From assembly GCF_004745865.1 (NCBI RefSeq), contig NZ_SRKZ01000004.1, forward strand, positions 744,001 through 808,000: 64,000 nucleotides of DNA, read 5' to 3'. Positions 33,853-42,515 of this stretch are shown here, piece after piece. The notes under the pieces were generated by a model, which saw only the letters and a list, made by a program, of their open reading frames with translations, made no database searches and was not told the origin of the DNA. This DNA is from Hymenobacter wooponensis. GTDB lineage: Bacteria; Bacteroidota; Bacteroidia; Cytophagales; Hymenobacteraceae. Within the stretch, counting starts at the first letter, position 1, and every line of letters begins with the position of its first letter. Both the position numbers and the translations under genes were made by a program.

Positions 33853-35202
33853 ATGAAGATGATTCGGTTTCCGCACCCGCTGGTGCTTTTGGTGGGGTTT
33901 ATTGTGCTGGCCTGCCTGCTGAGCTACGTGCTGCCCGCGGGGGTGTTTGAGCGCCATACCGATGCCGCCACCGGCCGCGAGGTAGTAGTGGCGGGCTCCT
34001 ACCACCGCGTAAAAGAGACTCCCGTGAGTCCACTGCAAGCCATGGTGGATATTCCCAAAGGCCTACAAGACGCTGCTTCCGTGATTTTCCTGGTATTTCT
34101 GGCGGGTGGCGCCTTCACGGTAGTCGACCAAACCGGGGCCTTGCGTAGCGGCGTAGACTGGCTCCTGACGAAGTTTCGGGGGCGCGAGGCCATCGTAATT
34201 CCCATTATCTCGGTGCTGTTTGCCACCATGGGCGCCCTGGAAAATATGCAGGAAGAGATTGTGCCACTGGTACCGGTGCTGCTGATTCTGATGCGCCGCA
34301 TTGGCTACCCTACCCTCACGGCGGCCGCCGTAAGCTTAGGCTCGGCGGCGGTGGGGGCCGCGTTTAGCCCCTTGAATCCGTTTCAGGTGGGCATTGCTCA
34401 AAAGTTGGCCCAGTTACCCTTGCTCTCAGGCGGCGGCTTTCGGCTGGTATTCCTGGCCCTGGCTCTGCTCATCTGGATTGGGGGCACCGTGCGCTACGCC
34501 GTGCGCCACCGCGTGCAGCCCGACACCGCCGACGAGGCCGACCCGGCCGCTGCGGTGCACCAGGGCCGTAACCATGGGTTGGTACTGCTGTTGCTGTTCA
34601 TTACGTTCGCCTTTTTCGCTTTCGGAGTACTGCAGTTGGGCTGGGAGTTTGAGCAAATGGCTGCCCTGTTTTTCGGGTTGGGCATTCTGGCGGGCCTGCT
34701 GGGTGGCCTAGGCCTCACGGGTACTGCCGAGGGCTTCATCGACGGCTTCCGCGACATTGCCTTCTCGGCTCTCCTTATTGGCTTTGCCCGCGCCATCTTC
34801 GTGGTGCTAGAGCAGGGCCAGATTGTAGATACTATTGTAAATGGGCTTTCGGCCCCGCTGGCGGGCTTGCCGGCTTGGCTTTCGGCGCTGGGCATGATGG
34901 GCGTGCACACCGCCCTGCACTTACCAGTACCCAGTGTAAGCGGACAGGCTGTACTTACCATGCCCCTGCTCGTGCCCCTCTCCGACCTGATTGGCCTCTC
35001 GCGCCAGGTTACGGTACTGGCCTACCAATACGGAGCAGGCCTATGCGAGCTGCTGACTCCTACCAATGGTGCCCTAATGGCAATTGTGGCGGCTTGCGGA
35101 GTACGGTTTGATGAGTGGTGGAAATTTGCCCTGCCACTGTACCTGTTGCTGTTAGCGCTAGGGGCTCTGGCCGTAGTGGTAGGTATTGCACTCGGAATCT
35201 GA
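33853..35202 (+). CDS. YfcC/DcuC-family membrane transporter
   Basis: A 449-residue polytopic transporter with about 12 membrane segments. It starts MKMIRFPHPLVLLVGFIVLA and contains GGAFTVVDQTGALRSGVDWL, then FATMGALENMQEEIVPLVP. A second inverted half has MGVHTALHLPVPSVSGQA and YQYGAGLCELLTPTNGALMA. These motifs are typical of the YfcC branch of the ion-transporter superfamily, thought to carry C4-dicarboxylates or amino acids. ATG 33853 was chosen over the longer frame at 33766. A TACCTTCG box lies 12-5 bases upstream, so the transcript may be nearly leaderless. Confidence 0.82.
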   Translation: MKMIRFPHPLVLLVGFIVLACLLSYVLPAGVFERHTDAATGREVVVAGSYHRVKETPVSPLQAMVDIPKGLQDAASVIFLVFLAGGAFTVVDQTGALRSGVDWLLTKFRGREAIVIPIISVLFATMGALENMQEEIVPLVPVLLILMRRIGYPTLTAAAVSLGSAAVGAAFSPLNPFQVGIAQKLAQLPLLSGGGFRLVFLALALLIWIGGTVRYAVRHRVQPDTADEADPAAAVHQGRNHGLVLLLLFITFAFFAFGVLQLGWEFEQMAALFFGLGILAGLLGGLGLTGTAEGFIDGFRDIAFSALLIGFARAIFVVLEQGQIVDTIVNGLSAPLAGLPAWLSALGMMGVHTALHLPVPSVSGQAVLTMPLLVPLSDLIGLSRQVTVLAYQYGAGLCELLTPTNGALMAIVAACGVRFDEWWKFALPLYLLLLALGALAVVVGIALGI

Positions 35203-35318
35203 TTTCCTCCCAAAGAAAAATGGCAGCGGAACTATGGTTAGTACAAGGCCATCCCGGCAGAATACAGTACCTTGTACAGTCGAGTTGCTTTTAGCCTACT
35301 TAGCTTGTAATAAATTTA

Positions 35319-37364
35319 GTGAATAGCTCTTACGCTACCGTGCTTAGCCTCTGGGCAGTTCTGCTCTCACTACTACCTGTAGGAAGTGGCCGTGCAGAAC
35401 CGCGCGGAGGTGCGCCTTCGCTGCCGGCAGTTTCGCGGCCACACCCAGCGCCAGCCAGCCCCGCTACTTCCCGCGAAGTAGCCGGAGGAATTCACCGGTT
35501 GCCTCGGGTGATGCTTGACAGCCTGCAATTGCGGCTCCGGGAGCATCCGCAGCCCGATACGGTGCGGGTTAATCGACTTAACGCGCTAGCCCTTGCGTTG
35601 CGCACCAACAACCCGGCGCGCTCAGCTGCCTTGTTCCGGGAGGCGCTGGCGCTGGCCACCCGCCTTCACTACATGCTTGGGCGGGGTCATGCCCGGTTTG
35701 GCCTCGGCTACTACTACCGCGACAAAAGTCAGTATGACTCGGCCCTGGCCTACAATCAAAGCGCTTACCACGACTATAGCCTGCTCCACAACGATTACCA
35801 CCGGGCCCGGGCTTTGTATGGGATAGCGCGTATTTACTATGAGCAAGGACTCTACGGGCAGTCGATGGCGAGCTGCTTGGAGGGCCTGCAGTTGGCCCGC
35901 GCCCAACGCAGCCAGCGGGCCGAGCTGTTTCTGATTACCCAACTAGGCCACACCAGCACGGCCCTGGGTGAATATGAGCAGGCCCGCCAGTATTTAGGCC
36001 AGGCCCAACAGTTGGCCCAACAGCTACATGACCCTATCGGTAGCGGGCACGCGTACACCGCCCTCGGAGAGCTCAGCCAGCAACAGCAGCGCTGGGCGCA
36101 GGCCCAACAGTTTTATGAACAAGCCATTGGCAGCTACCAGTCGGTGTATAACAACCAGGGTTTGCTGCCTAGCCGTATTCACTTAGTGGATATGGCGGAG
36201 CGCCAGGGTCGGGCCAAGGCAGCCCTAGCAGATGGGGCCGAACTCCTCCGCGAGGCTACTACCGCCAATGCTATCAGCCGCCTGCACTTAGTCCTGTCCC
36301 GTGCCTGGTTTAAGGTGGGGCAGCTTGATAGCGCCACTCGCCACGGCAGCCAGAGCTTGCGCCTCAGCCAGGTTAGTCGCCTCAAAGAAATAAGTGGCCA
36401 GGCCTCGGAGTTGCTGGCCCAGATAGCGGCCCGGCAAAACCGCTTCGCAGACGCGTATCGTTACCAGCGGCTAAGTGGCGCCTACGCCGATAGCCTGACC
36501 GGGAACACCACCCGCCGCTTGGTGGCGGCGCTGCAATTCCGGGCAGTACAGGAGCGGGAAAAAAGTCAGCGCCGAGAGCTGGCGCAACAGCAGCAGCTAG
36601 CCCAGTTGCGTCAGCAGCATCAAACCATGATTTGGGGAGCCCTAACCCTGCTGGTGGCTGTGCTTACTGGCCTAGGAGTATGGCAATACCGCCGCAAGCA
36701 GGCAGCCCGCGACAAAGAGCTGCGCACTCGCCTCGCCGCCGATCTGCACAACGATGTGGGGGCACTTCTGCTCCAGATTTCACAGCAGAGTGGCCTACTG
36801 CAGGAAGGGCTTGCCGATGGGGAAGCTCAGCGCCGACAGCTGGACCAGATTTCCGAATCGAGCCGCTCGGCCATGCGGCAGCTCAACGATGTAGTGTGGA
36901 GCCTAGATTCTAAAAACGACAAGCTGGCTGACCTGCTTGAGCGCCTGCGTGAGTATGCCCATGAGGTACTCGTTCCGGCCGGGGTTACTGTAACTTTTGA
37001 CTTCCCCACGGCGCAACTCAGCCAGCCCCTCCCCTCCTTGCTGCGCCGCAACCTGTACTTGATCTATAAAGAGAGCTTGCGCAACTTGCTCCACCATGCT
37101 TCTTGTGCCACCACCGTAGCCGTGAGCGTGCAGCTAGTTCCGGGTACACCTACACAATTGGCGCTGGAAGTGCGGGACAATTGCGGGGCTCAATGCCAGC
37201 CGAACGGACGCCGAATCGATAACGGCATGCACAACATCTCGGTGCGGGCTCAATCACTGGGCGGTATATCCTACAGCGGCAGTACGGCCGAAGGATACCG
37301 AGTATATGTAGTAGCCCCGCTAGCGGGTGGCTGGAACGTAGCCAAACGGTATCAGAAAGGTTGA
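35319..37364 (+). CDS. TPR-containing NarL-type sensor histidine kinase
   Basis: A 681-residue protein with a GTG start and a signal-like N-terminus (VLSLWAVLLSLLPVG). A periplasmic TPR region follows (about 80-390, repeats such as ARALYGIARIYYEQGLYGQS and GSGHAYTALGELSQQQQRW), then a coiled coil and a transmembrane helix at about 437-456. The HisKA_3 dimerisation domain has His477 in AADLHNDVGALLL. The ATPase domain has LRRNLYLIYKESLRNLLHHA and DNGMHNISVRAQSLGG. The Asn of the N-box is present, but the G-box is weak. No response regulator of the NarL type is adjacent, so its partner lies elsewhere. Confidence 0.85.
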   Translation: MNSSYATVLSLWAVLLSLLPVGSGRAEPRGGAPSLPAVSRPHPAPASPATSREVAGGIHRLPRVMLDSLQLRLREHPQPDTVRVNRLNALALALRTNNPARSAALFREALALATRLHYMLGRGHARFGLGYYYRDKSQYDSALAYNQSAYHDYSLLHNDYHRARALYGIARIYYEQGLYGQSMASCLEGLQLARAQRSQRAELFLITQLGHTSTALGEYEQARQYLGQAQQLAQQLHDPIGSGHAYTALGELSQQQQRWAQAQQFYEQAIGSYQSVYNNQGLLPSRIHLVDMAERQGRAKAALADGAELLREATTANAISRLHLVLSRAWFKVGQLDSATRHGSQSLRLSQVSRLKEISGQASELLAQIAARQNRFADAYRYQRLSGAYADSLTGNTTRRLVAALQFRAVQEREKSQRRELAQQQQLAQLRQQHQTMIWGALTLLVAVLTGLGVWQYRRKQAARDKELRTRLAADLHNDVGALLLQISQQSGLLQEGLADGEAQRRQLDQISESSRSAMRQLNDVVWSLDSKNDKLADLLERLREYAHEVLVPAGVTVTFDFPTAQLSQPLPSLLRRNLYLIYKESLRNLLHHASCATTVAVSVQLVPGTPTQLALEVRDNCGAQCQPNGRRIDNGMHNISVRAQSLGGISYSGSTAEGYRVYVVAPLAGGWNVAKRYQKG

Positions 37365-37455
37365 TTTACTCTCCTTCAAGCACTGCTTATGAGGAAATGC
37401 CTACGCCTATTACAAAAGTGATAGTAGTCTAAGCCGTACTCTTCAGAAGGGCCGC

Positions 37456-37507
37456 AAAAGACAAACCGCCCCGGAGTGCCAGTGCACTCCGGGGCGGTTT
37501 GTCTTTT
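37456..37507. terminator. Perfect bidirectional terminator
   Basis: A 24-base perfect stem (AAAAGACAAACCGCCCCGGA... mirrored) with a 4-base loop and A and T tracts on both sides. It lies between the convergent kinase and exported SDR genes. Confidence 0.92.
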
Positions 37508-37568
37508 GCAGAAAGCTGTAGGCTCGTTATTGGCCGCCGCTTTGCTTGTTTGTGAATGGCGTTACGTA

Positions 37569-38576
37569 TTACGGCTGCCCGCCTCCGCCAGTGGCCCCAT
37601 AGACCTGGCCAGTAGCGTAGCTGGCGCTGGGGTCAGCGAGTTGCACATAGATGGATGCCAACTCAGCGGGTTGGCCGGGGCGGCCCATGGGCGTATCGCC
37701 ACCAAACTTCTTCAGCTTTTCCTGAGTGGCGCCACCACTTACCTGCAGAGGCGTCCAGATGGGGCCGGGCGCCACCCCGTTCACCCGAATACCTTTCGGA
37801 CCCAGCTGCTTAGCCAATGACCGAACGTAGCTTGTAGTGGCAGCCTTTGTTTGAGCGTAGTCATACAGATCGGCAGAAGGATCGGTGGCCTGCTCGGAGG
37901 TAGTACCAATAATCACTGAGCCGGGCTGCAGGTGAGGCAGGGCAGCCTTAATAATCCAGAACGGCGCGTAGATATTGGTCTTCATCGTCGCGTCGAAATC
38001 CTCACTGGAGAGCTCCAAAATGGATTGATGCTGTTGCTGCCGGGCCGCGTTGCTGACCAAGATATCCAGCCCGCCAAGCTGGCGCACGGCGTCGTCTACT
38101 AGCTTCTTGCAGAAGGCCTCGTCGCGCAGGTCGCCGGGAATGGCTACAGCTTTCTGGCCGGCAGCTTTAATCAGAGCCACTACTTCTTTGGCATCGGCTT
38201 CCTCGGCGGGCAAGTAGTTGATGGCGACATCGGCCCCTTCGCGGGCGTAGGCAATGGCCGCGGCGCGCCCCATACCTGAGTCGCCGCCCGTAATGAGGGC
38301 TTTACGGCCCTTGAGGCGGCCCGAGCCTTTATAGCTTTTCTCGCCATGATCGGGCACGGGGTCCATTTTGCTGGCTAGGCCCGGCCAGGGTTGCGTCTGG
38401 CCCTTAAATGGGGGCTTGGCGTATTTGGTGTTTGGGTTATCTAAGGGGGCGGGGGCCGCAGCGGCGGGAGCGGCTGCGCTTTCTATTGCTAGGCCAGGTG
38501 CCACGGCAGCGGCGGCTAAGCCCGCTCCTATTCCTACTAATACCTTACGCCGGCTGACGTTGTTTTCTTCTTGCAT
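37569..38576 (-). CDS. SDR-family oxidoreductase with Tat-type signal
   Basis: A 335-residue protein. The N-terminus has a twin-arginine motif (VSRRKVLVGIGAGL) followed by an Ala-rich hydrophobic stretch, so it is probably exported by Tat. After a proline-rich linker comes PPFKGQTQPWPG, typical of the general-stress SDR group (YhxC/YdaD-like), then the NAD(P) motif LITGGDSGMGRAAAIAYARE. The catalytic Tyr-Lys is in YDYAQTKAATTSY, with VAPGPIWTPL afterwards. The substrate is unknown; relatives act on glucose or sugar alcohols. A long, gene-free region lies upstream. Confidence 0.85.
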   Translation of the reverse strand: MQEENNVSRRKVLVGIGAGLAAAAVAPGLAIESAAAPAAAAPAPLDNPNTKYAKPPFKGQTQPWPGLASKMDPVPDHGEKSYKGSGRLKGRKALITGGDSGMGRAAAIAYAREGADVAINYLPAEEADAKEVVALIKAAGQKAVAIPGDLRDEAFCKKLVDDAVRQLGGLDILVSNAARQQQHQSILELSSEDFDATMKTNIYAPFWIIKAALPHLQPGSVIIGTTSEQATDPSADLYDYAQTKAATTSYVRSLAKQLGPKGIRVNGVAPGPIWTPLQVSGGATQEKLKKFGGDTPMGRPGQPAELASIYVQLADPSASYATGQVYGATGGGGQP

Positions 38577-39164
38577 GATAGCGTGATGTTCAATGGGTAG
38601 TGAAATAAGCCCTTGTTGTATAGACGCAGCCGTTGTGCTAGAGAAGCTAGCCGCTGACTCTCTTCAGTATCTGATGTAGTCTTTGCCTCGCTGTCCCAGA
38701 TTCCCAACCTTTCTGTGCTTGCCCAAGGGTCTAAGTTTAGTACTAGATCTGCCTCCTAACGGTTACCAATACCCAAATTTTATCCACAGTTTCTAGCACC
38801 ACAACTCATCCATAAGCTTCTTATTATTAGATATTTGCCGCACATACCAGCAAAGAAAGGCTCCAGTTATAGCTGTGCGTAGGCCACTCACCCGGTCCGG
38901 TAGATGTGCAGTTGCGTAGGACACACCTGGCCTAGAACGAAGTTGAATAAGGTGGTGCCTTACTAGCTAGCAAATGACACGTTGCCCTCTGCCATTTTGA
39001 GAAGCACCCAAACTGGGTTATCTACCTGATCTATTGTGGGCTGACTTGCTGTAAATGCAGCGTAGGCCACTACTAGTAAAATGTGTTTACTGCACATCTT
39101 ACCAGTAGTGGCCTACGCTGTTTACTGGCCTACGCAGGTGGCCTAGCTACAATTGAGCGAGTTC
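38577..39164. other. 588-bp gene-free region
   Basis: No gene, tRNA or clear promoter pair was seen. It contains one exact DnaA-box-like TTATCCACA (38780-38788), several CTAGGCC/GGCCTA motifs, and a 17-base perfect inverted repeat at 39058-39120. It separates two minus-strand genes and probably holds the promoter of the SDR gene at its left end. Confidence 0.4.
39058..39120 (-). repeat. 17-bp perfect inverted repeat carrying GTAGGCC
   Basis: CAGCGTAGGCCACTACT (39058-39074) is mirrored exactly at 39104-39120 with a 29-base loop. It lies downstream of the minus-strand esterase gene and could mark the 3' end of its transcript, but there is no clean T tract. Confidence 0.6.
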
Positions 39165-40283
39165 TTACTGCAAGCTCTTTTTCAATTCGCTGGCGGCCAG
39201 CGCTTGCGCGTCTTTGGCTTCTGGTACCACGGTGGCCATCCCAAAGAATTCGTGCGTTACGCCTTCGTACACCTTGGCCGTAACCGGTACGCCCGCGGCT
39301 TTGAGCTTGTTCGCATACTCCTGGCCTTCACTTTGCAATGGGTCAATTTCTGCGTTGATGACGGTGGCGGGCGGTAGCCCCTGCAGGTTGGTGGCATTCA
39401 CCAACGAAATCAAGGGGTTCTGCCCCTCGGCGGCATTATTCAGGTACTTATCAAAAAACCATTGCATGAGTGGTTTACTCAGCGGCTTGGCATTGGCGTA
39501 CTGCATGTACGAGGGCGTATTCATGTCGTAGCGGGCAATGGGATATACCAGCAACTGATGCACCGGCATGGGCACATTGGCCGTGCGAGCCATCATGCAA
39601 ACAGCCGCGGCCAGGTTACCACCAGCACTTTCTCCGGCTACGGCAATACGCTGCGCATTGATTTTCAAAGTTGAGGCATTGTCGCGCACCCAGCGGTAGG
39701 CAGCGAAGGCATCATTATGCGCCGTGGGAAACTTATTTTCTGGTGCCTTACGGTACTGCACCGATACTACTACGGCCCCCGTCTGCTCCGACAACGCCCG
39801 CGCTGATGGGTCGTAGGTATTCAGGTTGGCAATAACCCAGCCGCCCCCCTGGTAATACACGATGCCCGGCATAGTTGCCGTCGCGTTTTTAGGGGTATAG
39901 ATGCGGATGCGAATAGTGCCGCCCGTTACGGGAATGCGCTGCCCGGTGGTATCAACCATGGGGGTGGGCATGGGGATACGAAAGTTTTTCATCACGGCCA
40001 TGGCCGCATCCGTAGCGGAGGGTGCCATGCGCGCCTGCTGCGGAGTAAGCGTGTAGAGGGGCACTCCTTTGCTTAAGCTATCGAGGGCCTCGATAACGGT
40101 TTGCATTTCTGGCTTGATGGTAGGCCCCCACTCCGGCTTAGGACCTTTAGGGCGAATGCCGCTGGATGGAGACGACGAATCATCGTCGTCGCAGGCCGTG
40201 AAAGCTAAGGCCAGTAGCAGTGCCAGCCCGTGCATGAAACACCGCTTGGGTACTGGAAACAGGGTAGAAACAGAAGTTTTCAT
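39165..40283 (-). CDS. HSL-family alpha/beta hydrolase, lipoprotein, with Gln in the oxyanion motif
   Basis: A 372-residue protein with a lipoprotein-like signal (LALAFTAC, Cys31) and an acidic Asp/Ser run after it. The catalytic set is Ser219 in VAGESAGGNLA, Asp314 in AEIDPLQSEG and His344 in GVTHEFFG. The usual HGGG oxyanion motif reads YYQGGGWV, with Gln145 replacing His. An ester-hydrolysing role in the periplasm is likely. ATG at residue 17 (MHGLALLL) would also give a good signal peptide. It is transcribed in the same direction as the LytTR/LytS pair upstream but separated by about 165 bases. Confidence 0.82.
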   Translation of the reverse strand: MKTSVSTLFPVPKRCFMHGLALLLALAFTACDDDDSSSPSSGIRPKGPKPEWGPTIKPEMQTVIEALDSLSKGVPLYTLTPQQARMAPSATDAAMAVMKNFRIPMPTPMVDTTGQRIPVTGGTIRIRIYTPKNATATMPGIVYYQGGGWVIANLNTYDPSARALSEQTGAVVVSVQYRKAPENKFPTAHNDAFAAYRWVRDNASTLKINAQRIAVAGESAGGNLAAAVCMMARTANVPMPVHQLLVYPIARYDMNTPSYMQYANAKPLSKPLMQWFFDKYLNNAAEGQNPLISLVNATNLQGLPPATVINAEIDPLQSEGQEYANKLKAAGVPVTAKVYEGVTHEFFGMATVVPEAKDAQALAASELKKSLQ

Positions 40284-40447
40284 AACTGGTAGTGAAAAAG
40301 AAACAAGAGCAGGTGGTTAAACAAAAGGGCATACGCAGCTAGGCCACTTGGCTAACCACAAGTGGGACAGACCGGACGATATCAGGGATAACCTGCACTT
40401 AAAACAGCGTTGGCTTCGGCGTAGCTCAGCCGTACGCTGTGGCCTAG

Positions 40448-41248
40448 CTAGTGAGCAAACCGATGCAGAAAGCGCTGGAGGCTGCCACTATAGCTTCTCG
40501 ACGAGGTAAGGTGGGTGTCGTTGTGCAGCGTGACGAGGTACTCGCCGTGGGCCCAGGGCCGCAGCTCTTTGATGTAGGCGCTATTCACAATCAAAGAGCG
40601 ATGAATACGAATGAACGTAGCCGGATTGAGTTTGCCCTCTAGCTGGCTCAGGGTGGAGCGAATAGAATGCTGCTGGCCTAGCGCGTGCACCGTTACGTAG
40701 TTGCCACTCGCCTCCAGGTACTGCGCCTGATCGGCCCTGACGAAGTACAGCCGCCCTCGTTCTTTGATTAGAAACTGCTCAATTGGGGCCTGATCGAGGA
40801 CCGGGGCCGCTACGGGTGGCGCTACCTCCCGCAGCAGCGTAGTGAGCTGATGCCGTAGTTGATACGTAGTGCGTTGTGCTACCAACTGGCGCACGTGCGC
40901 CAGGCACCGGGCAAACCGGTCGGGGTCAACGGGCTTAAGGAGGTAATCAACCACATGCGCCTCAAAAGCTTGCAGAGTATAGTGGTCGTAGGCCGTTACA
41001 AATACCACCAAGGGCTGCGGATGGCCCGCCAATTTTTCTAGTACCTGTAGGCCACTCAGGTCGGGCATCTGCACGTCCAGAAAGACCAGGTCAACGGGCT
41101 GAGTGGCGTCGGTGAGTCGCTGGAGTGCTTCGGTTCCATTACGGCACTGGCCTACCAGCGCATAGCCGGGTACCTCAGCCAGCAGTTGCGCCAGGCGCCG
41201 ACGAGCCAGCGGTTCATCATCAACAATCAGCGTACGAATCAGCTCCAC
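40448..41248 (-). CDS. LytTR-family response regulator
   Basis: A 266-residue two-component regulator. The receiver domain has Asp58 as phospho-acceptor in LVFLDVQMPDLSG, the acidic pair DDE at residues 10-12, and Lys105 in YLLKPVD. The LytTR DNA-binding domain occupies about 165-262 (IKERGRLYFVRADQAQYLEA, FIRIHRSLIVNSAYIKEL). LytTR proteins bind direct repeats upstream of targets. The gene lies 15 bases downstream of the histidine kinase gene and is almost certainly its partner. Confidence 0.9.
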   Translation of the reverse strand: MELIRTLIVDDEPLARRRLAQLLAEVPGYALVGQCRNGTEALQRLTDATQPVDLVFLDVQMPDLSGLQVLEKLAGHPQPLVVFVTAYDHYTLQAFEAHVVDYLLKPVDPDRFARCLAHVRQLVAQRTTYQLRHQLTTLLREVAPPVAAPVLDQAPIEQFLIKERGRLYFVRADQAQYLEASGNYVTVHALGQQHSIRSTLSQLEGKLNPATFIRIHRSLIVNSAYIKELRPWAHGEYLVTLHNDTHLTSSRSYSGSLQRFLHRFAH

Positions 41249-41263
41249 GGGTATAAATCAACA

Positions 41264-42325
41264 TTATGCTTGAGGGGAAAAGGGCAGTTCGATGCGGACG
41301 GCAAAGCCCTGCTCGGGTGCCGTACGAATGGATAGGGCGTACTGCGAACCGTATAGGGCGTGCAACCGCTCTTCGCTGTTGCGCAGGCCAATGCCGCGCG
41401 ACTCAGAGTGGGTGGTGCCACGGCCATTGTCGCGCACTTCCAGCACCAGCACGCCATCGTGGCGGTCGGCCTGGATGTGAATGGTGCCTGTTTCCGCATC
41501 GGAAGCCAGGCCGTGTTTTACGGCGTTTTCTATCAAAGGCTGTAGCAGCAGGTTGGGCACCAGCGCCGGCAACGTATCGGGGGCAAGTTGGTAGGTGATG
41601 GTCAGGCGGTCAGAGAAACGGATTTGCTCCATCTCGAGATATAGCTCCGCGAAATGCAGCTCCTGCGCGAGCGTCACCTGATGCTTGTCGGTGTTATCGA
41701 GTACCAAGCGCAGAAACGCGCCAAGCTTGGCCGTCATGCGTTGCGCCCCCTTCGGGTCGTCTACGATGAGCGTAGCAATGGCATTGAGCGTATTAAACAG
41801 GAAGTGGGGCTGCAGCTGCATTTTCAGAGCCTGCAGCTGCGCCTGCACCAGCTGCACTTCCAGGCGGGCGGCATCGAGGTTGCGGCGCTGAAACCGCCCG
41901 TAAAAATCAAGCGCGTAGGCCACGCACAGCAGCATCCAGTAGACTGATATCCAGATGTTGACGCTGGACATGATAGTGGCCCACGACAATACCGTGCCGG
42001 GTACGGCCATCAGGTAAAGCACGGTTACGTGCAGGATGCGGAACAGCAGGGTGAGCAGCACGCTGGCCGCGGCGTGTACCAACAAAGAGGCCACCCAGCG
42101 GCGCCTGCCAGCGGTGAGGTCGAAACGAGCGGCCAGCCAGAACACCACCGGAGTAAGCAGCGTCCAGATCAGGCCGTACACCAAAGGCGCGAGCACGGCT
42201 GTGCGCCAGTGCACGGGCCCTGCGCCAGTAAGGGCCTGGGCATACACCACCACAATCATAAAGAGAGTGAATAGCCCCCACGCTAACGCAATCCGAAACC
42301 ACTTAACCTTTTCTAGCTTGAGCAT
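41264..42325 (-). CDS. LytS/YehU-type sensor histidine kinase
   Basis: A 353-residue membrane kinase. Four transmembrane helices lie in the first 140 residues, followed by a helical linker. The His_kinase domain (PF06580 type) has the phospho-acceptor His174 in QLQPHFLFNTLNAI. The ATPase domain has PLIENAVKHGL as N-box and LEVRDNGRG as G1. There is no periplasmic sensor domain, so the membrane helices or lipid state may be sensed. The response-regulator gene follows after 15 bases. The promoter must lie in the divergent region before the 42516 gene. Confidence 0.9.
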   Translation of the reverse strand: MLKLEKVKWFRIALAWGLFTLFMIVVVYAQALTGAGPVHWRTAVLAPLVYGLIWTLLTPVVFWLAARFDLTAGRRRWVASLLVHAAASVLLTLLFRILHVTVLYLMAVPGTVLSWATIMSSVNIWISVYWMLLCVAYALDFYGRFQRRNLDAARLEVQLVQAQLQALKMQLQPHFLFNTLNAIATLIVDDPKGAQRMTAKLGAFLRLVLDNTDKHQVTLAQELHFAELYLEMEQIRFSDRLTITYQLAPDTLPALVPNLLLQPLIENAVKHGLASDAETGTIHIQADRHDGVLVLEVRDNGRGTTHSESRGIGLRNSEERLHALYGSQYALSIRTAPEQGFAVRIELPFSPQA

Positions 42326-42454
42326 ACAACACGGCTCGAATAAGGCTCTTCCAACGAAAGTTTATACTCGGGAGTTGAGCTATTGCCTTACAAAGCGCCT
42401 ACTGCAACGGGTTCTGCTTTTCCGCCCTTAACGCCACTAGTGGAGTTAACGTAG

Positions 42455-42501
42455 AGCAGAAGGCCCACTACCAATGCTTGGGGTTGGGCCTTCTGCTTTT
42501 A
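42455..42501 (+). terminator. Strong hairpin terminator in a divergent promoter region
   Basis: AGCAGAAGGCCCA pairs perfectly with TGGGCCTTCTGCT across a 17-base loop, then TTTTA. It faces the plus strand, yet no plus-strand gene lies upstream: the neighbour is the divergent kinase gene. It sits directly before the start of the 42516 gene. It may be a leader attenuator or the 3' end of a small RNA from 42330-42455. Confidence 0.75.
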
Positions 42502-42515
42502 CTTTCTTTGCGCGT

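Noticed and set aside
38780..38788. An exact DnaA-box sequence (TTATCCACA) in a gene-free region
   Set aside because: Only a single copy, with no cluster of boxes, no AT-rich unwinding element and no dnaA/dnaN neighbours. Not support for an origin.
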